Source of the DNA: Xanthostigma xanthostigma
Taxonomy: Eukaryota > Arthropoda > Insecta > Raphidioptera > Raphidiidae
NCBI GenBank assembly: GCA_963575645.1
Contig: OY754475.1
Span: 17,708,509-17,772,508, forward strand
Direction of reading: 5' to 3'
DNA length: 64,000 bases
The notes under the pieces are model-generated. The model made no database searches. It had not been told where the DNA came from and worked only from the letters and a program-made list of their open reading frames with translations. The position numbers and the translations under genes were made by a program. Position 1 is the stretch's first letter. Every line of letters begins with the position of its first letter. This document shows positions 20,763 to 32,027 of this stretch, piece after piece.

Positions 20763-21249
20763 AGAGTATGCTCCAGGGCTAGTCTTCTAATACACTCCAA
20801 ATTTGATGATCTCCAACTACACTTATTCCCTGGTACTCAATACGCTTCAAGATATTCGGTCCCAATTTAATTGTTTCCAAACGTCCCTAGTAGGTCTATA
20901 ATGCGACAAACTAGGAGAGAATTTAATCAGAGATTAAGTAAACATAGACTAGCATTTAGTTTGTGCGTCATATATATACTGTGAAACGGTTGTCCAAAGC
21001 AGTCAACAGAAAATCAATTTCGCGTCCCCTTGTTTACATTTGATCCCAGCCTCTGACACTACCACGGATGAAATTCAAGAATCCTATCGGTGTAGTTGTT
21101 AATTACTTGTCTCTGGCAATCAGACATCTTCATCGAATTACGTTACACGTTTAGACTATTGCACCGTAACCACTTGCTAATTTATTGCCATGTTCCAACA
21201 TTGCCATCCTAATCTAATTTCATTTACAAGCAATAAACGATATTGAGAG
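20763..21249. other. Unassigned stretch
   Basis: No coding frame, RNA gene or repeat shared within the window was seen. Confidence 0.4.
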
Positions 21250-21510
21250 AATAAGTTATGTCTCGTCTCGGGCATCATGATTCGCAGTGCAGCAAGAATC
21301 TCAAACTTTTAAGCGGCCCATAGATTCTCAATATTATTGTGTAATGTGGGTGGCAGTGGCACAATATTTTCACGGCGGCCCCTAGACGATCAATATTTTG
21401 GTTTGTGTAAAAACTTGTACTGTTACTGCGATATTGAAGGTTGTGCAATATATTGCTCAATTGCGAGCCACAGACGGTACAGCCACATTGTGCAAACAGC
21501 CCCCACCAGA
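21250..21510. repeat. Unclassified repeat with paired gcggccc-tag blocks
   Basis: gcggcccatagattctcaat (21314) and gcggcccctagacgatcaat (21375) are diverged direct copies. Further caatatt words lie nearby. It borders, and may have truncated, the MADF relic. Confidence 0.35.
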
Positions 21511-21514
21511 ACTT

Positions 21515-21628
21515 TAGTGATCATGTTGTCGCGATTACTATAGTCTTTGGATCCCACAGAGCCGGAAGACCACGATACACCTCGATAAATTCAACAATAA
21601 ATTGTCTTTCGGCTTTCTTGTCACCCAT
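21515..21628 (-). pseudogene. MADF-domain N-terminal fragment, frameshifted
   Basis: On the minus strand an ATG at 21628-21626 (context catcATGg) opens a 28-codon frame containing FIVEFIEVYRGLPALWDPK. A one-base frame change at about 21545 then continues as DYSNRDN. This is the start of a MADF (Myb/SANT-like) domain, where an acidic helix, LPxLWDP and DYxNrd are expected in that order. MADF proteins bind DNA as insect transcription factors and also occur as accessory proteins of Harbinger-type transposons. Sequence after DNMITK no longer fits the domain, so it is truncated. It could be an exon of a host gene, a pseudogene or a transposon relic. Confidence 0.6.
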
Positions 21629-22160
21629 GATGAGGCAAACACTGGGTCGGACGTTACATCGGCGTTGGTCGGCTACTCGGTTGGAGCGATCGTCGTGATT
21701 AGGGTGACATGGAACAACATACGTTACTTTGGAACGTAGATATCTCTTGTCAGATCACAGTGATCATTTTAGACGACTGGTCACAGTGATTTTTTCAACA
21801 TGGACTTATTTATTCCCCAACTCTACAAACTTTCTACCCTTGTGGTGTAATATACTATTATTCAACACGCGTGAGTAATATATAATTTCGGGGCTCTGCT
21901 AAATTCGGGAGAAATAATAAATTACTTCATGTTGATGCGTAGAGTGCTAATAATGAGCCGAAACTGTACGATAATGTATTACTGCATAGTTTCTGGACCA
22001 ATAGGAACGCGGTAGCGATTTGTATATATGAAAACAGTATCGCAATTCAGCGAAAGTCAGGGCCATCTTGTGTGCATCGAGGGCGGTGGGTACGTCAATC
22101 AATTAAGTGATTTATTATTTTTCCCTCTTTAATCAGGGCCCCGATTACATATTACTCGTG
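21629..22160. other. Unassigned stretch with short repeat words
   Basis: cttgtggtgtaatatactat (21838) is shared with 39458. No gene was supported. Confidence 0.35.
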
Positions 22161-22164
22161 CTAG

Positions 22165-22310
22165 TTGAATAAAGTATTATGTGCGACCATTGATCGAAGG
22201 AAAATATTCCACTCGCGTGTTACCGCACTCGCTACGCTCGTGCGGCAAATTTCACACTCATGGAATCTTCTCCTTCTCTCCCTAGTCGCACAATATACTA
22301 TTAAAATGGA
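22165..22310. repeat. Small inverted-repeat element
   Basis: agtattatgtgcgacca (22171) and tagtcgcacaatatacta (22283) form inverted ends. The interior has accgcactcgctacgctcg. About 140 bp, non-coding. Confidence 0.4.
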
Positions 22311-22597
22311 TTCGACGTCAGTTGTTGAAAAAAAAAGAAATAACAAATTTTAATTCTGAGTATACTCCGCTAGATGTTCATTTTAGTCCCTCATCCATTA
22401 TTTATCTTGATATATGTGCAGAATATGGATATTTTATACATAAAGCAGATGGCGCCGGTTATTGGTTAGGTTCAAACCGACATTTTGACAGTTTATGTTT
22501 TATGGATTCAGAATAGTGATAATAAAATATGACCTTAACAAAATTATATTGTTTTATACAAGCTGTCCATTAAAAATAAAGATATATATATTTTTTA

Positions 22598-22837
22598 GGT
22601 GTGTCATGCAACATCAAATGACTCAGCAAAGATAATTCCGTACGTGCAAAATTCACTAGTGCCTCTGTGCCCAGTGCTGTGTGCACTCTGTAAATGTGCG
22701 AATGCAACAGTACAGAACAGCTCAGCACAGAGAAATGGCGCTCGGAGTGAGTCATTCACAAAAAAAGAGCGACTCGCTCCGCTCCGAGTAAGGAGTCGTT
22801 CATTATGAACGACTCGCTCAGGAGCGACACATCACTA
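22598..22837 (+). mobile_element. Family L hAT-like MITE, copy 1
   Basis: It ends with the terminus gagcgacacatcacta, adjacent to a palindrome gtcgttcattatgaacgac. It is collinear with the inverted copy at 28601-28843 through aatgactcagcaaagataa and agcgactcgctccgctccg. The TAGTGATGTG end is the same as in family D. No intact duplication was found. Confidence 0.65.
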
Positions 22838-23445
22838 AATCACTCATCCTCATAATAAAGCGTATTTTGTAACTAAAGTCCACAATTCCGAAAGCTTATT
22901 TTTTACATTAGGCATCGCGGAATATAAAGACAGCCTACTATATAAGTATAAATTTTTCCTATTTTTAAGAATTAAGTGTAGATTGAACTACAATTGTCAA
23001 AATTGAAAAATTCTTGCGCGATCAATAATTTAGTGCAGCCATAAAAGAAATGGATAAGCTCCTCCTTGAAAAAGTATAGTTAAGAATACGCTGACTTATC
23101 GAGCATCGCTACTATACGAACGAATAACGATTATTCTTCAACTTTTATTAATTTTAAGAGAATCGTCTGCGAATATTTGATTAATAGCTCGGGGTTTATT
23201 TCCACTGAAGCTTATATTTTCACAAGCATTGTTAGAACTTAACGGTGAAATTACAACGATGTAAAGAAGCTGCTGAATACTAGATGCAGATTTGTGGCAG
23301 ATTATTAAAATATTGAAGCTGTCTAGAATAATCTACCACTTATTTATCTTTCAGCTTTGAAAGAAATATCTTTCAGCTTTCTGGTGGATTGCAGAACACA
23401 CTGTTGGAATTCTAAGTTGGCAATCTAAGATTTTAATCATTTAAT
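22838..23445. other. Unassigned stretch
   Basis: AT-rich, no supported gene. ctttcagctttgaaagaaat near 23350 is a small local repeat. Confidence 0.4.
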
Positions 23446-24040
23446 AACCATTCCAACCCACAAGTGGGGAATGGTACTAGTTTAGATCAAAAATCACTTT
23501 TTAAAATCTTTTCGTTTTGTGGTCCTCCGAGTCCAAAAAACATGTTTTTGAAAAAACTCTGTGCGTCTGTTAGTCTGTGAACACGATACAGGTCAAACGG
23601 ATGAGTGGAATGAAACCAAATTTTGGGAGGATGTTTGGTAATGCAAATATGAAGAGCCCTATTGTTTTTGGGGAAATTCGGCGCATGCGCAGAAGAGTTA
23701 TTATTCTATTTATTTTTTCAAGAAAGTTTCGTTAAAATTTTTTTTATAAACTTTATAGTTTCGGCAATATTTTGAAAATAAAAAAAATCAGCCGCTCTTT
23801 TGTTATATAGATCTGTCAGAACTAGTTCGGCATGCTTTAATTAATTTTTACATGACGTGGAACATATTATGTAGATAACCATGGCAACGAATAGCAAATA
23901 TCATATTGAATACTACTAGCCATTACCCGCGTCACCTTACACGATATCAGAAATTTTATTTTCTTTATTATAATCAAATGTAAACATTTTTGAAGTTGGA
24001 ATGGTTCCGTCGCCCAATTGGCTGGAATTTTTTTTATCGT
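23446..24040 (+). repeat. Family B repeat, complete reference copy
   Basis: It runs uninterrupted from accattccaacccacaag to cgcccaattggctggaatt. It shows the full order: 5' block, tttgggaggatgtttgg, gcgcatgcgcagaag, AT-rich core, acatgacgtggaacata, gccattacccgcgtcacc, 3' block. The two ends share an inverted ggaatgg/ccattcc word, hinting at terminal inverted repeats. There is no ORF of note. Confidence 0.8.
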
Positions 24041-24402
24041 TTGAATCAAGTTATTTTTTTAAGCAGGATCGAGATAAAATTCTGCAAGGCTTTTCTTGTG
24101 ATTAAATATATTATGTGATCACGATGTAAGGTTATTGTCAACCCAAATTTTCTGACAAAGCTACAGGTATAATGGCGATAGTAAAAGCAGGTGAAATATC
24201 CCGAGTTTGTTTTAAATCTTACGTTATAAATAGCCTCATTTGTCACGAAGCATTAATATCTGCATATTTTGTAAGTTTGTGAAAACCCATTCTTTTACTT
24301 TAATCCCAATATGTATTATATTATGACATACAATAATTTAGATAAATTGCACTGATTCTGAATGGAGCCCCGTCTCGCTAAATTCCACAGTTCTTACACG
24401 AA
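24041..24402. other. Unassigned stretch
   Basis: No supported feature. Confidence 0.4.
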
Positions 24403-25495
24403 TCATGTCCATATTCACTAGTGATGTGCCGGATCGTTAAAAATGTATTTCTGCGGATACGAATCTAAATACGGATATTTGGTTTCAAGCTCAGCGGATA
24501 CGGATACGGATCTTAACTTTCTTAGAGTACGCGGCGGTAAATATTGTACATCGATCTTTGGAAAGAGACTATCTGTTATGGGAAAAAGTTATTGACCTCT
24601 TTAAGAGTTAACTCTCATAACAGATTGTCTCTTTCCAAAGATCGATGTGCAATATCTCATTATAAAAAATAGTTTTTTAGTACCTTTGAGTTATATACTA
24701 TTGGTATGATACTCACTACGTTAAATGTTTGTAATATTATAAAGGTCCCAAATACGATTTTAAAAAATAAAAAATAGTCTAATTGGAATTTAACAGTTTT
24801 TCATTATTACCTAATCACCTATATATATAAAATTTCAACTATGAATTGAAAATTAATAAGGTCCGCCAAAAACTAACGGATACGGATACGGATCTTTCTT
24901 CTCCCTCGGATATCCGCGGATACGGATACGGATATCCGGCACATCACTTATATTCACCAAACGTAAGTAGTTATTTATTCGGTTCATTTGTTCTTCAGGT
25001 AGCTATTCCTCCGAATAAATAGCGGTCATTTATTCAGCAAGCTTCATAGTTATGTTTACTGCAGGTATAAATCTATTCTGTCCATTATCCTGGGGATAAA
25101 TATTTATCCGCCTCATAAAATAATAATGGCCGCCACATAGATCATAATACCTAACCTATATATCTACAGTTGCTCTTGTAAATTTATTTATGTGTTATTT
25201 ACTAACCTTTTAAACATTAAAGTTAGTGGAAGCTTTGTGTGCAATTGGGTTAGGATAAAACATTATTCTTTTGTGAAACTTTTATTTTGACATTTACACT
25301 AACCCGTAGGTCGGATTTTTGGGTGAACGTCAAAATGTTCAACAAAAAGAGCAAATAGTGTATATTTATTCTTTAACTAATTTTTCTACATGATATTTTG
25401 CTAGGTGAATTAAAAGTAAATTTTATTCTAAAGAATAAATTTGTTCCAAGACTAGTAACTTCTATCTTTATTGGTGTTCGGTAAATATGGGCATA
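24403..25495 (+). mobile_element. Family G element, copy 1, split by family D
   Basis: Terminal inverted repeats catgtccatattcac (left, broken by the D insertion) plus caaacgtaagtagtta, and gttcggtaaatatgggcat (right). Conserved interior includes tgtttactgcaggtataaat, atggccgccacatagatc and ggtcggatttttgggtgaac. Copies lie at 56373-56970 and, inverted, at 57434-58372. There is no transposase. Confidence 0.65.
24419..24949 (+). mobile_element. Family D hAT-like MITE, copy 2
   Basis: 531 bp, flanked by the perfect 8-bp duplication atattcac (24411-24418, 24950-24957), inserted in the left terminal repeat of family G. The left end is TAGTGATGTGCCGGATC; the right end is changed to CACATCACTT. It keeps the central hairpin (24541-24655) and the ggatacggat repeats. 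Confidence 0.9.
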
Positions 25496-26160
25496 AGATA
25501 TTAATAAAATATATATTTACTATTTTAGTAAAAAACCGTTTTAAAGATAAACTTTTATTGAATTTACGAAAAAGGAAAAAATATTTTTTATTAATTTGGG
25601 TTCATAATTGCTATAGGTATGTGAAATAGACTTTTATAACCTCAATGTATAAATTACTCCCTTTCATAGAACATTTCTTGATTCAGAGTTATAGAGAGGT
25701 TTCACTGTAACAGTGCAAACCACTTATTTACAAACGTAACAATATAAATAGCGTTTTTTTAATGGAATGTGTATAAATAACTGACTGCAGAAACAGAAAC
25801 AATTATTGTACGAGAACAGAAGATTTCACTTTTCAGTACACATGTCTAATGTATTTTATGAATAAACATCGATTGCATTTGTTTATTATTAGATAGTGTT
25901 TTGTTTTACCGACACATTTAATTTGCAATAAAAATAGGTCGTTGTAATTCATTTTGTAGCCGGTGGCCAATTTATATTATAGAAAAGTTTAAAGAAATGT
26001 TTCATGTCGAACATTTTATATCGGCTTTTCAATAAATGACCGTCATGTTTTTAGCGGACATCGCAGTTGTAGGGGCAGATTTAAAGTTCTGCGGGCTCTA
26101 AGACACATTCGCCTTTTTTACTCGACAAATGAAAGGGCTTGTTATGAGAAAAACAAATAC
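25496..26160. other. Unassigned stretch
   Basis: AT-rich, no supported feature. Confidence 0.4.
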
Positions 26161-26164
26161 AGAG

Positions 26165-26480
26165 TGATTTGTAAGTTGATTCTTCTTTTGACGTGATAAC
26201 GTCTCATAAATTGATGTAACACCAGCTGCACGCACGAAAAAGTGTAACGTTCCGCCTGACCCTGTGCGTGCAAGCGAAAGCGCAGTATGCTTCGGCCCAA
26301 GTTTGACAGCTACTAAAATTTAGGTTATGTATTACGGAATACTTTATCACGTAAAACTATCGTCCCTAAACCGACTTTACAGACAACCATTTTTTTTAAC
26401 AGTGTGTAGAAATCAAACAGACGAACAAATATTTTAAGACTCAAAAATAAGAGAGAAACAGCCTTTCAAAGTTTAATTAA
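26165..26480 (+). repeat. Dispersed repeat shared with 35100-35490
   Basis: taagttgattcttctttt (26175) and agaaatcaaacagacgaac with aaaataagagagaaacagcc (26408-26466) reappear at 35112-35220, where an inverted partner also exists. Here about 190 bp of other sequence lies between the two blocks. Confidence 0.5.
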
Positions 26481-26504
26481 ATTTTTTAAATTTTATTTAA
26501 TTAA

Positions 26505-26790
26505 ATAAATAAAATTATCGACCAATTTTATCAGACTGTATATTGACAAAAAATTACAAAATTAAAATTCAATAGATGACGTTTCGGTCCGGATTTGGAG
26601 TTTCTTCAGAAATAATCTAAAAAATATTAAAATGAATTAATATCTAGATACTTATTTTCTGAATTATTTTTGAAATATTAATAAAAATCTTAATTCTATG
26701 TAGACATTAATTCATTTTTATATTTTTTAGATTATTTCTGAAGAAAGCCAAATCCGGACCAATACGTCATCTGTTGAATTATAATTTATG
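26505..26790. repeat. Family I AT-rich foldback, copy 3
   Basis: Arms include aattcaatagatgacgttt and its complement. gtccggatttggagtttct and aagccaaatccggacc are the inverted signature words. Confidence 0.6.
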
Positions 26791-26941
26791 ATTTGTAACT
26801 CAAAATTTGTCCGTCCGACAAAAACTTTTGAACGGTAGGTAACTCCGATCATATGATCATATGAACGTGCGTACTCATGTCCCTCTTCCCCCATTCGTTC
26901 AACTTCTTTTGCATCCGGGTGCAACCGAGCGGGACCGCTAG
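26791..26941 (+). mobile_element. Family H Helitron 3' end, copy 3
   Basis: aactcaaaatttgtccgtcc through catccgggtgcaaccgagc to gggaccgCTAG at 26938-26941, followed by T. Only the 3' 150 bp is present; it joins directly to family I. Confidence 0.7.
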
Positions 26942-27568
26942 TATTCTATATATCAACATAATACAAAATTCGTATATGTAAAATTTTCATATGGTTACAT
27001 AAGAAAATATTCGAGAAACACGTTATCAATTTATTAATAATTTATTTATTATTAAGCAGGTGTCAATATAAATAATAATTATTATAATGCATTACAAAAA
27101 ATCCTTACACATAAAATGATTACGAAACACCTTTGTTGCATTTTATGTGAAACGATTTTCTGTACTGCATTAATGCCTTTCATAGCTACCATATCAACAA
27201 AACTTATTGAGTCACATAAACAAATAAAACAGACCAAAACGGGACAAAATACAAAAAATAATTAAAAATGCTCAACTCACGTCATACTTTCTTTATTTTT
27301 CATGAAGCGACACTGAAATCGCATTGTCTATAAAAACAAGGAACATGTTTGAAAATGTTTGTTTTTCAGCAAATTAATAGAAGCAATAATAAGAAGAGCA
27401 CCGGTTGGTCGTCTAAAAATTCACACAAACACTAAAACATGTGTCCGGAGCACTCGAACAGAAGTGTATTACCTACTATTAAAAGGTTTAGATAATGATC
27501 CTGGCATAATTGTTTTTGGCTAGCGATAAAAATGATAACTGGTGTTCCGTAATCAGTTCCAGTGGCGT
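26942..27568. other. Unassigned AT-rich stretch
   Basis: No supported gene or repeat. Confidence 0.4.
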
Positions 27569-28425
27569 ACTGTTCATTTTTTTTGAACGCCGGTCTCGCA
27601 ACAGGAAGTCAACTGGGAGAAAAAAAAAACGTGGAAAGGACCATAGAAACAAAGCCCTGCACATACGTCGCCGATATTGTATACCTACTCTTGTAGTGTT
27701 CAGACCAGTCTATTCTACCTGTCAAGGGGTAGGAGATGTCTGGCTGTCAAAATTAAAAACCGCACTTTATATACCTGTTTCAAGATCGTTATCGGTAGTC
27801 TTGGTCGTTGCGTCGGCTGCGTTTATGAATTGTTGTCAACTCTTTCACGCTTAAATTCCAAATCGGCATTTTTTTCTTTTTTTTTAGTCATGCTCCCTCT
27901 ACGCCACCGCTGTCGACTCTCTTGTGTGCGTGTGTGCACGCGCGCGTTATCCGACTATTTGACTACTTTGTATTATTTAGCTACAGGGTGAAATTTAGTT
28001 ACAGGGCGATATTTAGTCACTACAATTTCGTTAGTTGACGGGGCGAAATTTAGTGACTAGAATTTCGCTTAAATTTATGTCTCACATTTTCCAGGTGTCC
28101 CACTATGGCTATTTTTATTATTTAACTATTTAATATAGTTTTTTGTACAATTTCCACGTCGAAACAATATTTTTATACGCATTTTGATCAAGATTAATCT
28201 TGAGAAGTAATCTTTTATTATAGAGATTACTGTAATAAATGCCTACATAGGTAAATAAATATAACGAACATTGTCTGAAATTTCGTTTTTTAGTTATTTT
28301 TCATGTTTTAGCTATTTTCATACAATTTCTAGCAAGTAGGCAAGAAAACGTGTTTCCAGTATTTTTGTCTGTCAGCATCACTCTAGAACGGCTTTGCATG
28401 AAGCTTAGTACCTAACGCTAAAAAA
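27569..28425. mobile_element. Possible hAT-like element (ends cagtggcgtac / gtgcgctactg)
   Basis: cagtggcgtactgttca and tcggtgcgctactg are inverted, but the flanks do not show a matching 8-bp duplication. The interior has three diverged copies of cagggcgaaatttagt (27985-28060). A 114-codon open frame (27510-27854) crosses the left end and shows no domain. Confidence 0.35.
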
Positions 28426-28600
28426 ATCGGTGCGCTACTGGAAATATTCAATGTTGTCAGACGTTATCGTTCAATGATAACATTTACTACAGAAACGTAT
28501 AATCCACTGATCTCTAATATTTGGATTGTAAATGGCGACAATTATATGTGGCCATGGGTGATTTTCAGGGCAAGCTGTTGGGATTGTCTGACGTCTTAAC

Positions 28601-28843
28601 TGGTGATGTGTCGCTCATGAGCGAGTCGTTCATAATGAACGATTCCTTTTTCGGAGCGGAGCGAGTCGCTCTTTTTTTGTGAATGACCCACACCGAGCGC
28701 CATTGCTCTGTGCTGAGCTATTCTGTACTGTTGTATTCGCACATTTACAGAGCGCACACAGCACAGGCCACAGAGACACTAGTGAATTTTGCACGTACGG
28801 AGTTATCTTTGCTGAGTCATTGAATGTTGAATAACACACTCAA
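28601..28843 (-). mobile_element. Family L hAT-like MITE, copy 2
   Basis: tggtgatgtgtcgctcatg starts the element, followed by gcgagtcgttcataatgaac and gagcggagcgagtcgctc. It ends near gaataacacactc. It is the inverse of 22598-22837. Confidence 0.65.
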
Positions 28844-28874
28844 AAACTCCAAAATATTGATCTAAATTAGATAT

Positions 28875-28998
28875 TCCGATCCTTGTTTTGTATCATTAGT
28901 TGCAATATAGAGATAAGGAACTGATCTCTCTCTGAATTGAAGACACTTTCACGGCTCACTCGCGTACTCTAGTCTAACATCTCTGTGACTCCATATTA
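28875..28998 (-). mobile_element. Family E hairpin MITE, half copy
   Basis: tcattagttgcaatatag through gagataaggaactgatctc to ctcgcgtactctagtctaac. It corresponds to one arm of 33328-33561. Confidence 0.6.
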
Positions 28999-29062
28999 TT
29001 CAGCTCATTGGAGCAGATAAGGTAATATTTCCACCATGGCATACGACTCTTCGGGAGTTGTA

Positions 29063-29692
29063 TAAAGGCCCCTTCACACGATGCAGGATTTCCTGCTCGC
29101 TAGCTTGCTTGGAGTCTTGCAGGCAGCTTTGCACGCTACGCTGTTGGATGTGACGTCACTGATTGGTCCGCTGTTCGCTACCTTGTTATATCTGGGTGAT
29201 AGGTTCAGTGCTATTTTTCATGCAGCGCTGCCTGCTAGTTTGAGAATTTGACCAATTATTACTATGAAGTCGTATTTTATCACGTGATATCGTTTAACAT
29301 TCGTTAAATATGGTGTTGTTTGAAAAAGCTTTCAAGTGAACAGCGATGGGGCCAAAGTTGTAAAATCAAAATGAACTCGACAGGAAATAAGTTTTTGCTT
29401 TGATTTTTCTATTTTCTCCCGAAGCTTTTCAATCATTATTAAAGTCATAGTAGCAATTCGTCTACGACGAATTATTTCTTGCAGAACCATTACATACATA
29501 TTTAAATTTCAAATATAACTGTCAAGTGTCAACCTAGCAAAACAGCGAGCAAACAAGCAAGCTGCGTGTGAAGCGAAACTAGCAGTGCTCCCTCTACCAA
29601 CCAGTAACCACCAAGCAGGATACCATGCATGGCAGCCTGCAAGACTTCAAGCAAGCTAGCGAGCACGAAATCCTGCATCGTGTGAAAGGGCG
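29063..29692. mobile_element. 625-bp terminal-inverted-repeat element with CTAG/GCAGG-rich ends
   Basis: Left aggccccttcacacgatgc with aggatttcctgctcgctagc; right gctagcgagcacgaaatcct with gcatcgtgtgaaaggg. The ends are inverted over about 60 bp. The theme (cc-ct-cacacgatgcagg, then ctagc words) resembles family C in style but not in sequence. The interior is AT-rich with no transposase. A clear target duplication was not found. Confidence 0.65.
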
Positions 29693-30063
29693 AACTAGTC
29701 GACTATCCATAATATATAGAATTAGAGATCGGTGGTATATATTTGACAAAATGCGTCTATCTATTAAATTTACGTCACTCGAAACCCAATTTGCTATAAA
29801 TAATTAAAGCGCATTATAATCCTTAATCCGAGCTAATTTACATGTAAATTGACGGACATTTTAGATACCAAAATATCTATTTTTATTGTCTGCGTTCTTC
29901 GTAAATTTGTTTACATGAACAAAAACATTTTGCGAACCTTGCAAATAAAACACTGTTTATTTTCCTTGTAGAAAAAAAAACTTAGAGAAATCAATTTGCA
30001 GCGATATTTGTTGCAATGATTGTATAGTAGAGTCAAATGTTGTTTGTATAGAAAAAAAGCGTA
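29693..30063. other. Unassigned stretch
   Basis: AT-rich, no supported feature. Confidence 0.4.
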
Positions 30064-30330
30064 CAGCGGATTCATATATTTATTAATTTACTATATGAAT
30101 CAATACCTACCTACTCAATGTGCGGTGATTGAATGCAACAAAGCGTATCGAAAATATATCTGCGTCTCTTTCTTCGATGTAATTCCCTGATTTCTCCGAT
30201 GATAGGATTGGTTGATGTACTTGCATTCAATCTGAATAAAGTAACTCTGTTTCAAAAACCTTGTCTTTTTCTATGACGTTAACATGAGCGTACCCAGCTT
30301 TTGGCCCAGGAAGTAAAGGAAGGATCTCGG
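30064..30330 (-). repeat. Family J repeat, inverted copy
   Basis: It shares tcaatgtgcggtgattgaatg, cgtatcgaaaatatatctgc and attgaatctgaataaagt words, inverted, with 44562-44945 and 48020-48425. It appears to continue to ggcccagg near 30310. Confidence 0.6.
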
Positions 30331-30400
30331 TGCTTCTAGAAACTTCGACCAGGCGGGGGACGAAGCTATAAAATGCGAGCAGTCATTCAGTTGGTTAGTT
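30331..30400 (+). promoter_or_regulatory. Heat-shock-type core promoter (HSE, TATA box, Inr-like)
   Basis: TTCtaGAAacTTC at 30334-30346 is a perfect three-pentamer heat-shock element. TATAAAA lies at 30367-30373. An initiator-like TCAGT lies at 30387-30391, a somewhat short spacing. An AATAAA lies 400 bp downstream (30797-30802). No heat-shock protein ORF follows. It may drive a short non-coding transcript or be the U3 part of a solo LTR. Confidence 0.5.
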
Positions 30401-31133
30401 GGAGCGCGTACGTACAGTGGATTACAGATAATTGTGTGACATTAATTGTTCAAAGTCGGTACAGCAAGACCGAGGTAGTTGCTATGATAGAAGATAAATG
30501 AGCTGAGTGCAATTATATAAATCTGGTTCTACATAAATACCTTGTGTGTTATAAATAATCGTGGGAATATAGTTAATAGACAAGTGCGAATAAGTGCACT
30601 GGATAAACTTCGGTGTGTTTGTGTGTTGTAAATATGTGTGTACATAATTAGGACTTTATATTCTTCTGTTACTTAGTTTTTTATTTTATTATTTAGAACT
30701 ATTAGTTTTGTTTCTGTTAACGTTATTATTACTGTTTGTTAAAGAAGTACGCTTTCTTTGCGTGTTTAACTGTTTTGTTAAACATTTATTATTGTAAATA
30801 AATAATTTTCACCACGGACTAGAACAGTTTTGTTACAATATATCAAATCCCAATACTGTAATTTTTATTCTTGGAATTTTAACATCGCTTCGAAGTTCAA
30901 GCTCGGATGATTTAAGTCTTCTGTCAGAGAGACACGTAATACTGTACGGCTTAGAAAGTCTCCAGGGATCGCGTAATCTCCCGTACAACAGAAGTTGTTC
31001 ACGAAAAATAAGATTTCAAGTTTATTACACGTGTTGACTGCACGACTGAAATTCCGACTTTAGGCGTGCTTGCTATTCGCTATGTGCAACGTCACCATTA
31101 CGTCAAATGGGACAACTAGGAAAAAGTGGTTTA
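30401..31133. other. Possible short transcript or LTR remainder, then unassigned sequence
   Basis: 30401-30836 has no ORF over 60 codons. It ends cagttttgttaca, which could be an LTR end, but no flanking duplication was found. 30837-31133 is unassigned. Confidence 0.3.
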
Positions 31134-31463
31134 TACAGTAGAACCTCTGCAAGTCGAACTTCAAGGGATAAGTCAAAAATTCGAGTTAAAGAGTTTTCGA
31201 CTTATAAAGGATTTTGAGCTAGGCGAATTTTGTAAGGAAATATTCGACTTGCTATGTTCGAGATAAAGAGATTCAATTTATTTTTTCGAGTTATTAAGGG
31301 ACAGTATGTACCGAAATGGCTTGTAGGGATTATTTCGACCTATAGAGGGTTGAGATTTCGAGTAATGGAGGTTTTCGAGCTTGAAGGGAAGGGAACAAAA
31401 CTTGTATTCGAGTTTCGGAGGTTTTTTACTTATTGAGGTTCTATTTAAAGAGGTTCTACTCTA
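31134..31463 (+). mobile_element. Tigger/pogo-like MITE, complete
   Basis: Ends cagtagaacctctgcaag and aaagaggttctactc with TA on each side (31134-31135, 31462-31463); about 326 bp. The interior repeats ttcgag and gttttcgacttata words. It is collinear with 5365-5660. It is non-coding. Confidence 0.65.
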
Positions 31464-31574
31464 TTTTTACACGCTTTATATTAACTTCACTTGTAAGTTT
31501 GTATGTAACCTTCCTTTGGACTACAGCAAGTGGTTTATTACTGTTAGTATGTTATGCCACTACTGTAAGAGCAT

Positions 31575-31779
31575 TCTGTTCAGAGTCAGACAACAGACAC
31601 GTTTTGCTCTGTGTTTATATTCGAACTGTCACTGCGCGCGCACCAGATCTATCCAAAAATCAAGCTTGAAAAATAGTCTCGTGTGAAGCGAGCACTTAAC
31701 AGCAATCAAGTGAAGAAAACTAGTAGGCAAATCTAGCAAGGAATCTAGCAGCGTTTCTAGCCTCGTGTGCAGCGGCCTT
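31575..31779 (-). mobile_element. Family C CTAG-rich element, partial copy
   Basis: From ttcagagtcagacaacagac to ctcgtgtgcagcggcctta. It has actagtaggcaaatctagc. It gives the cleanest outer terminus of the family. Confidence 0.6.
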
Positions 31780-32027
31780 AATCTCTTGACACAATAATAA
31801 TACGTTCTTGAATAATTCGAACATCAACTCTAATGCTGGGTTGCATCAAGGACTGTCAAAACATTTGATTTGACAATGACCTTACATTGTGATAATAGTT
31901 TCCATACATCAGGAGCAGTCTAATGTCGTATTCAAACTCCTTATCATCTAGAAATATGAAGAACCCTACTGTTTTTGGGGGAAATCGTCACATGCGCAGA
32001 TGAGATATATGCTATAACGCTGTTTTT

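Noticed and set aside
27510-27854. 114-codon plus-strand ORF
   Set aside because: Crosses the putative hAT-like left end, shows no domain, and has no promoter or splice context.
30331-30836. hsp70 gene
   Set aside because: No ORF with an actin-like ATPase start follows the heat-shock-type promoter; only the promoter motifs are supported.
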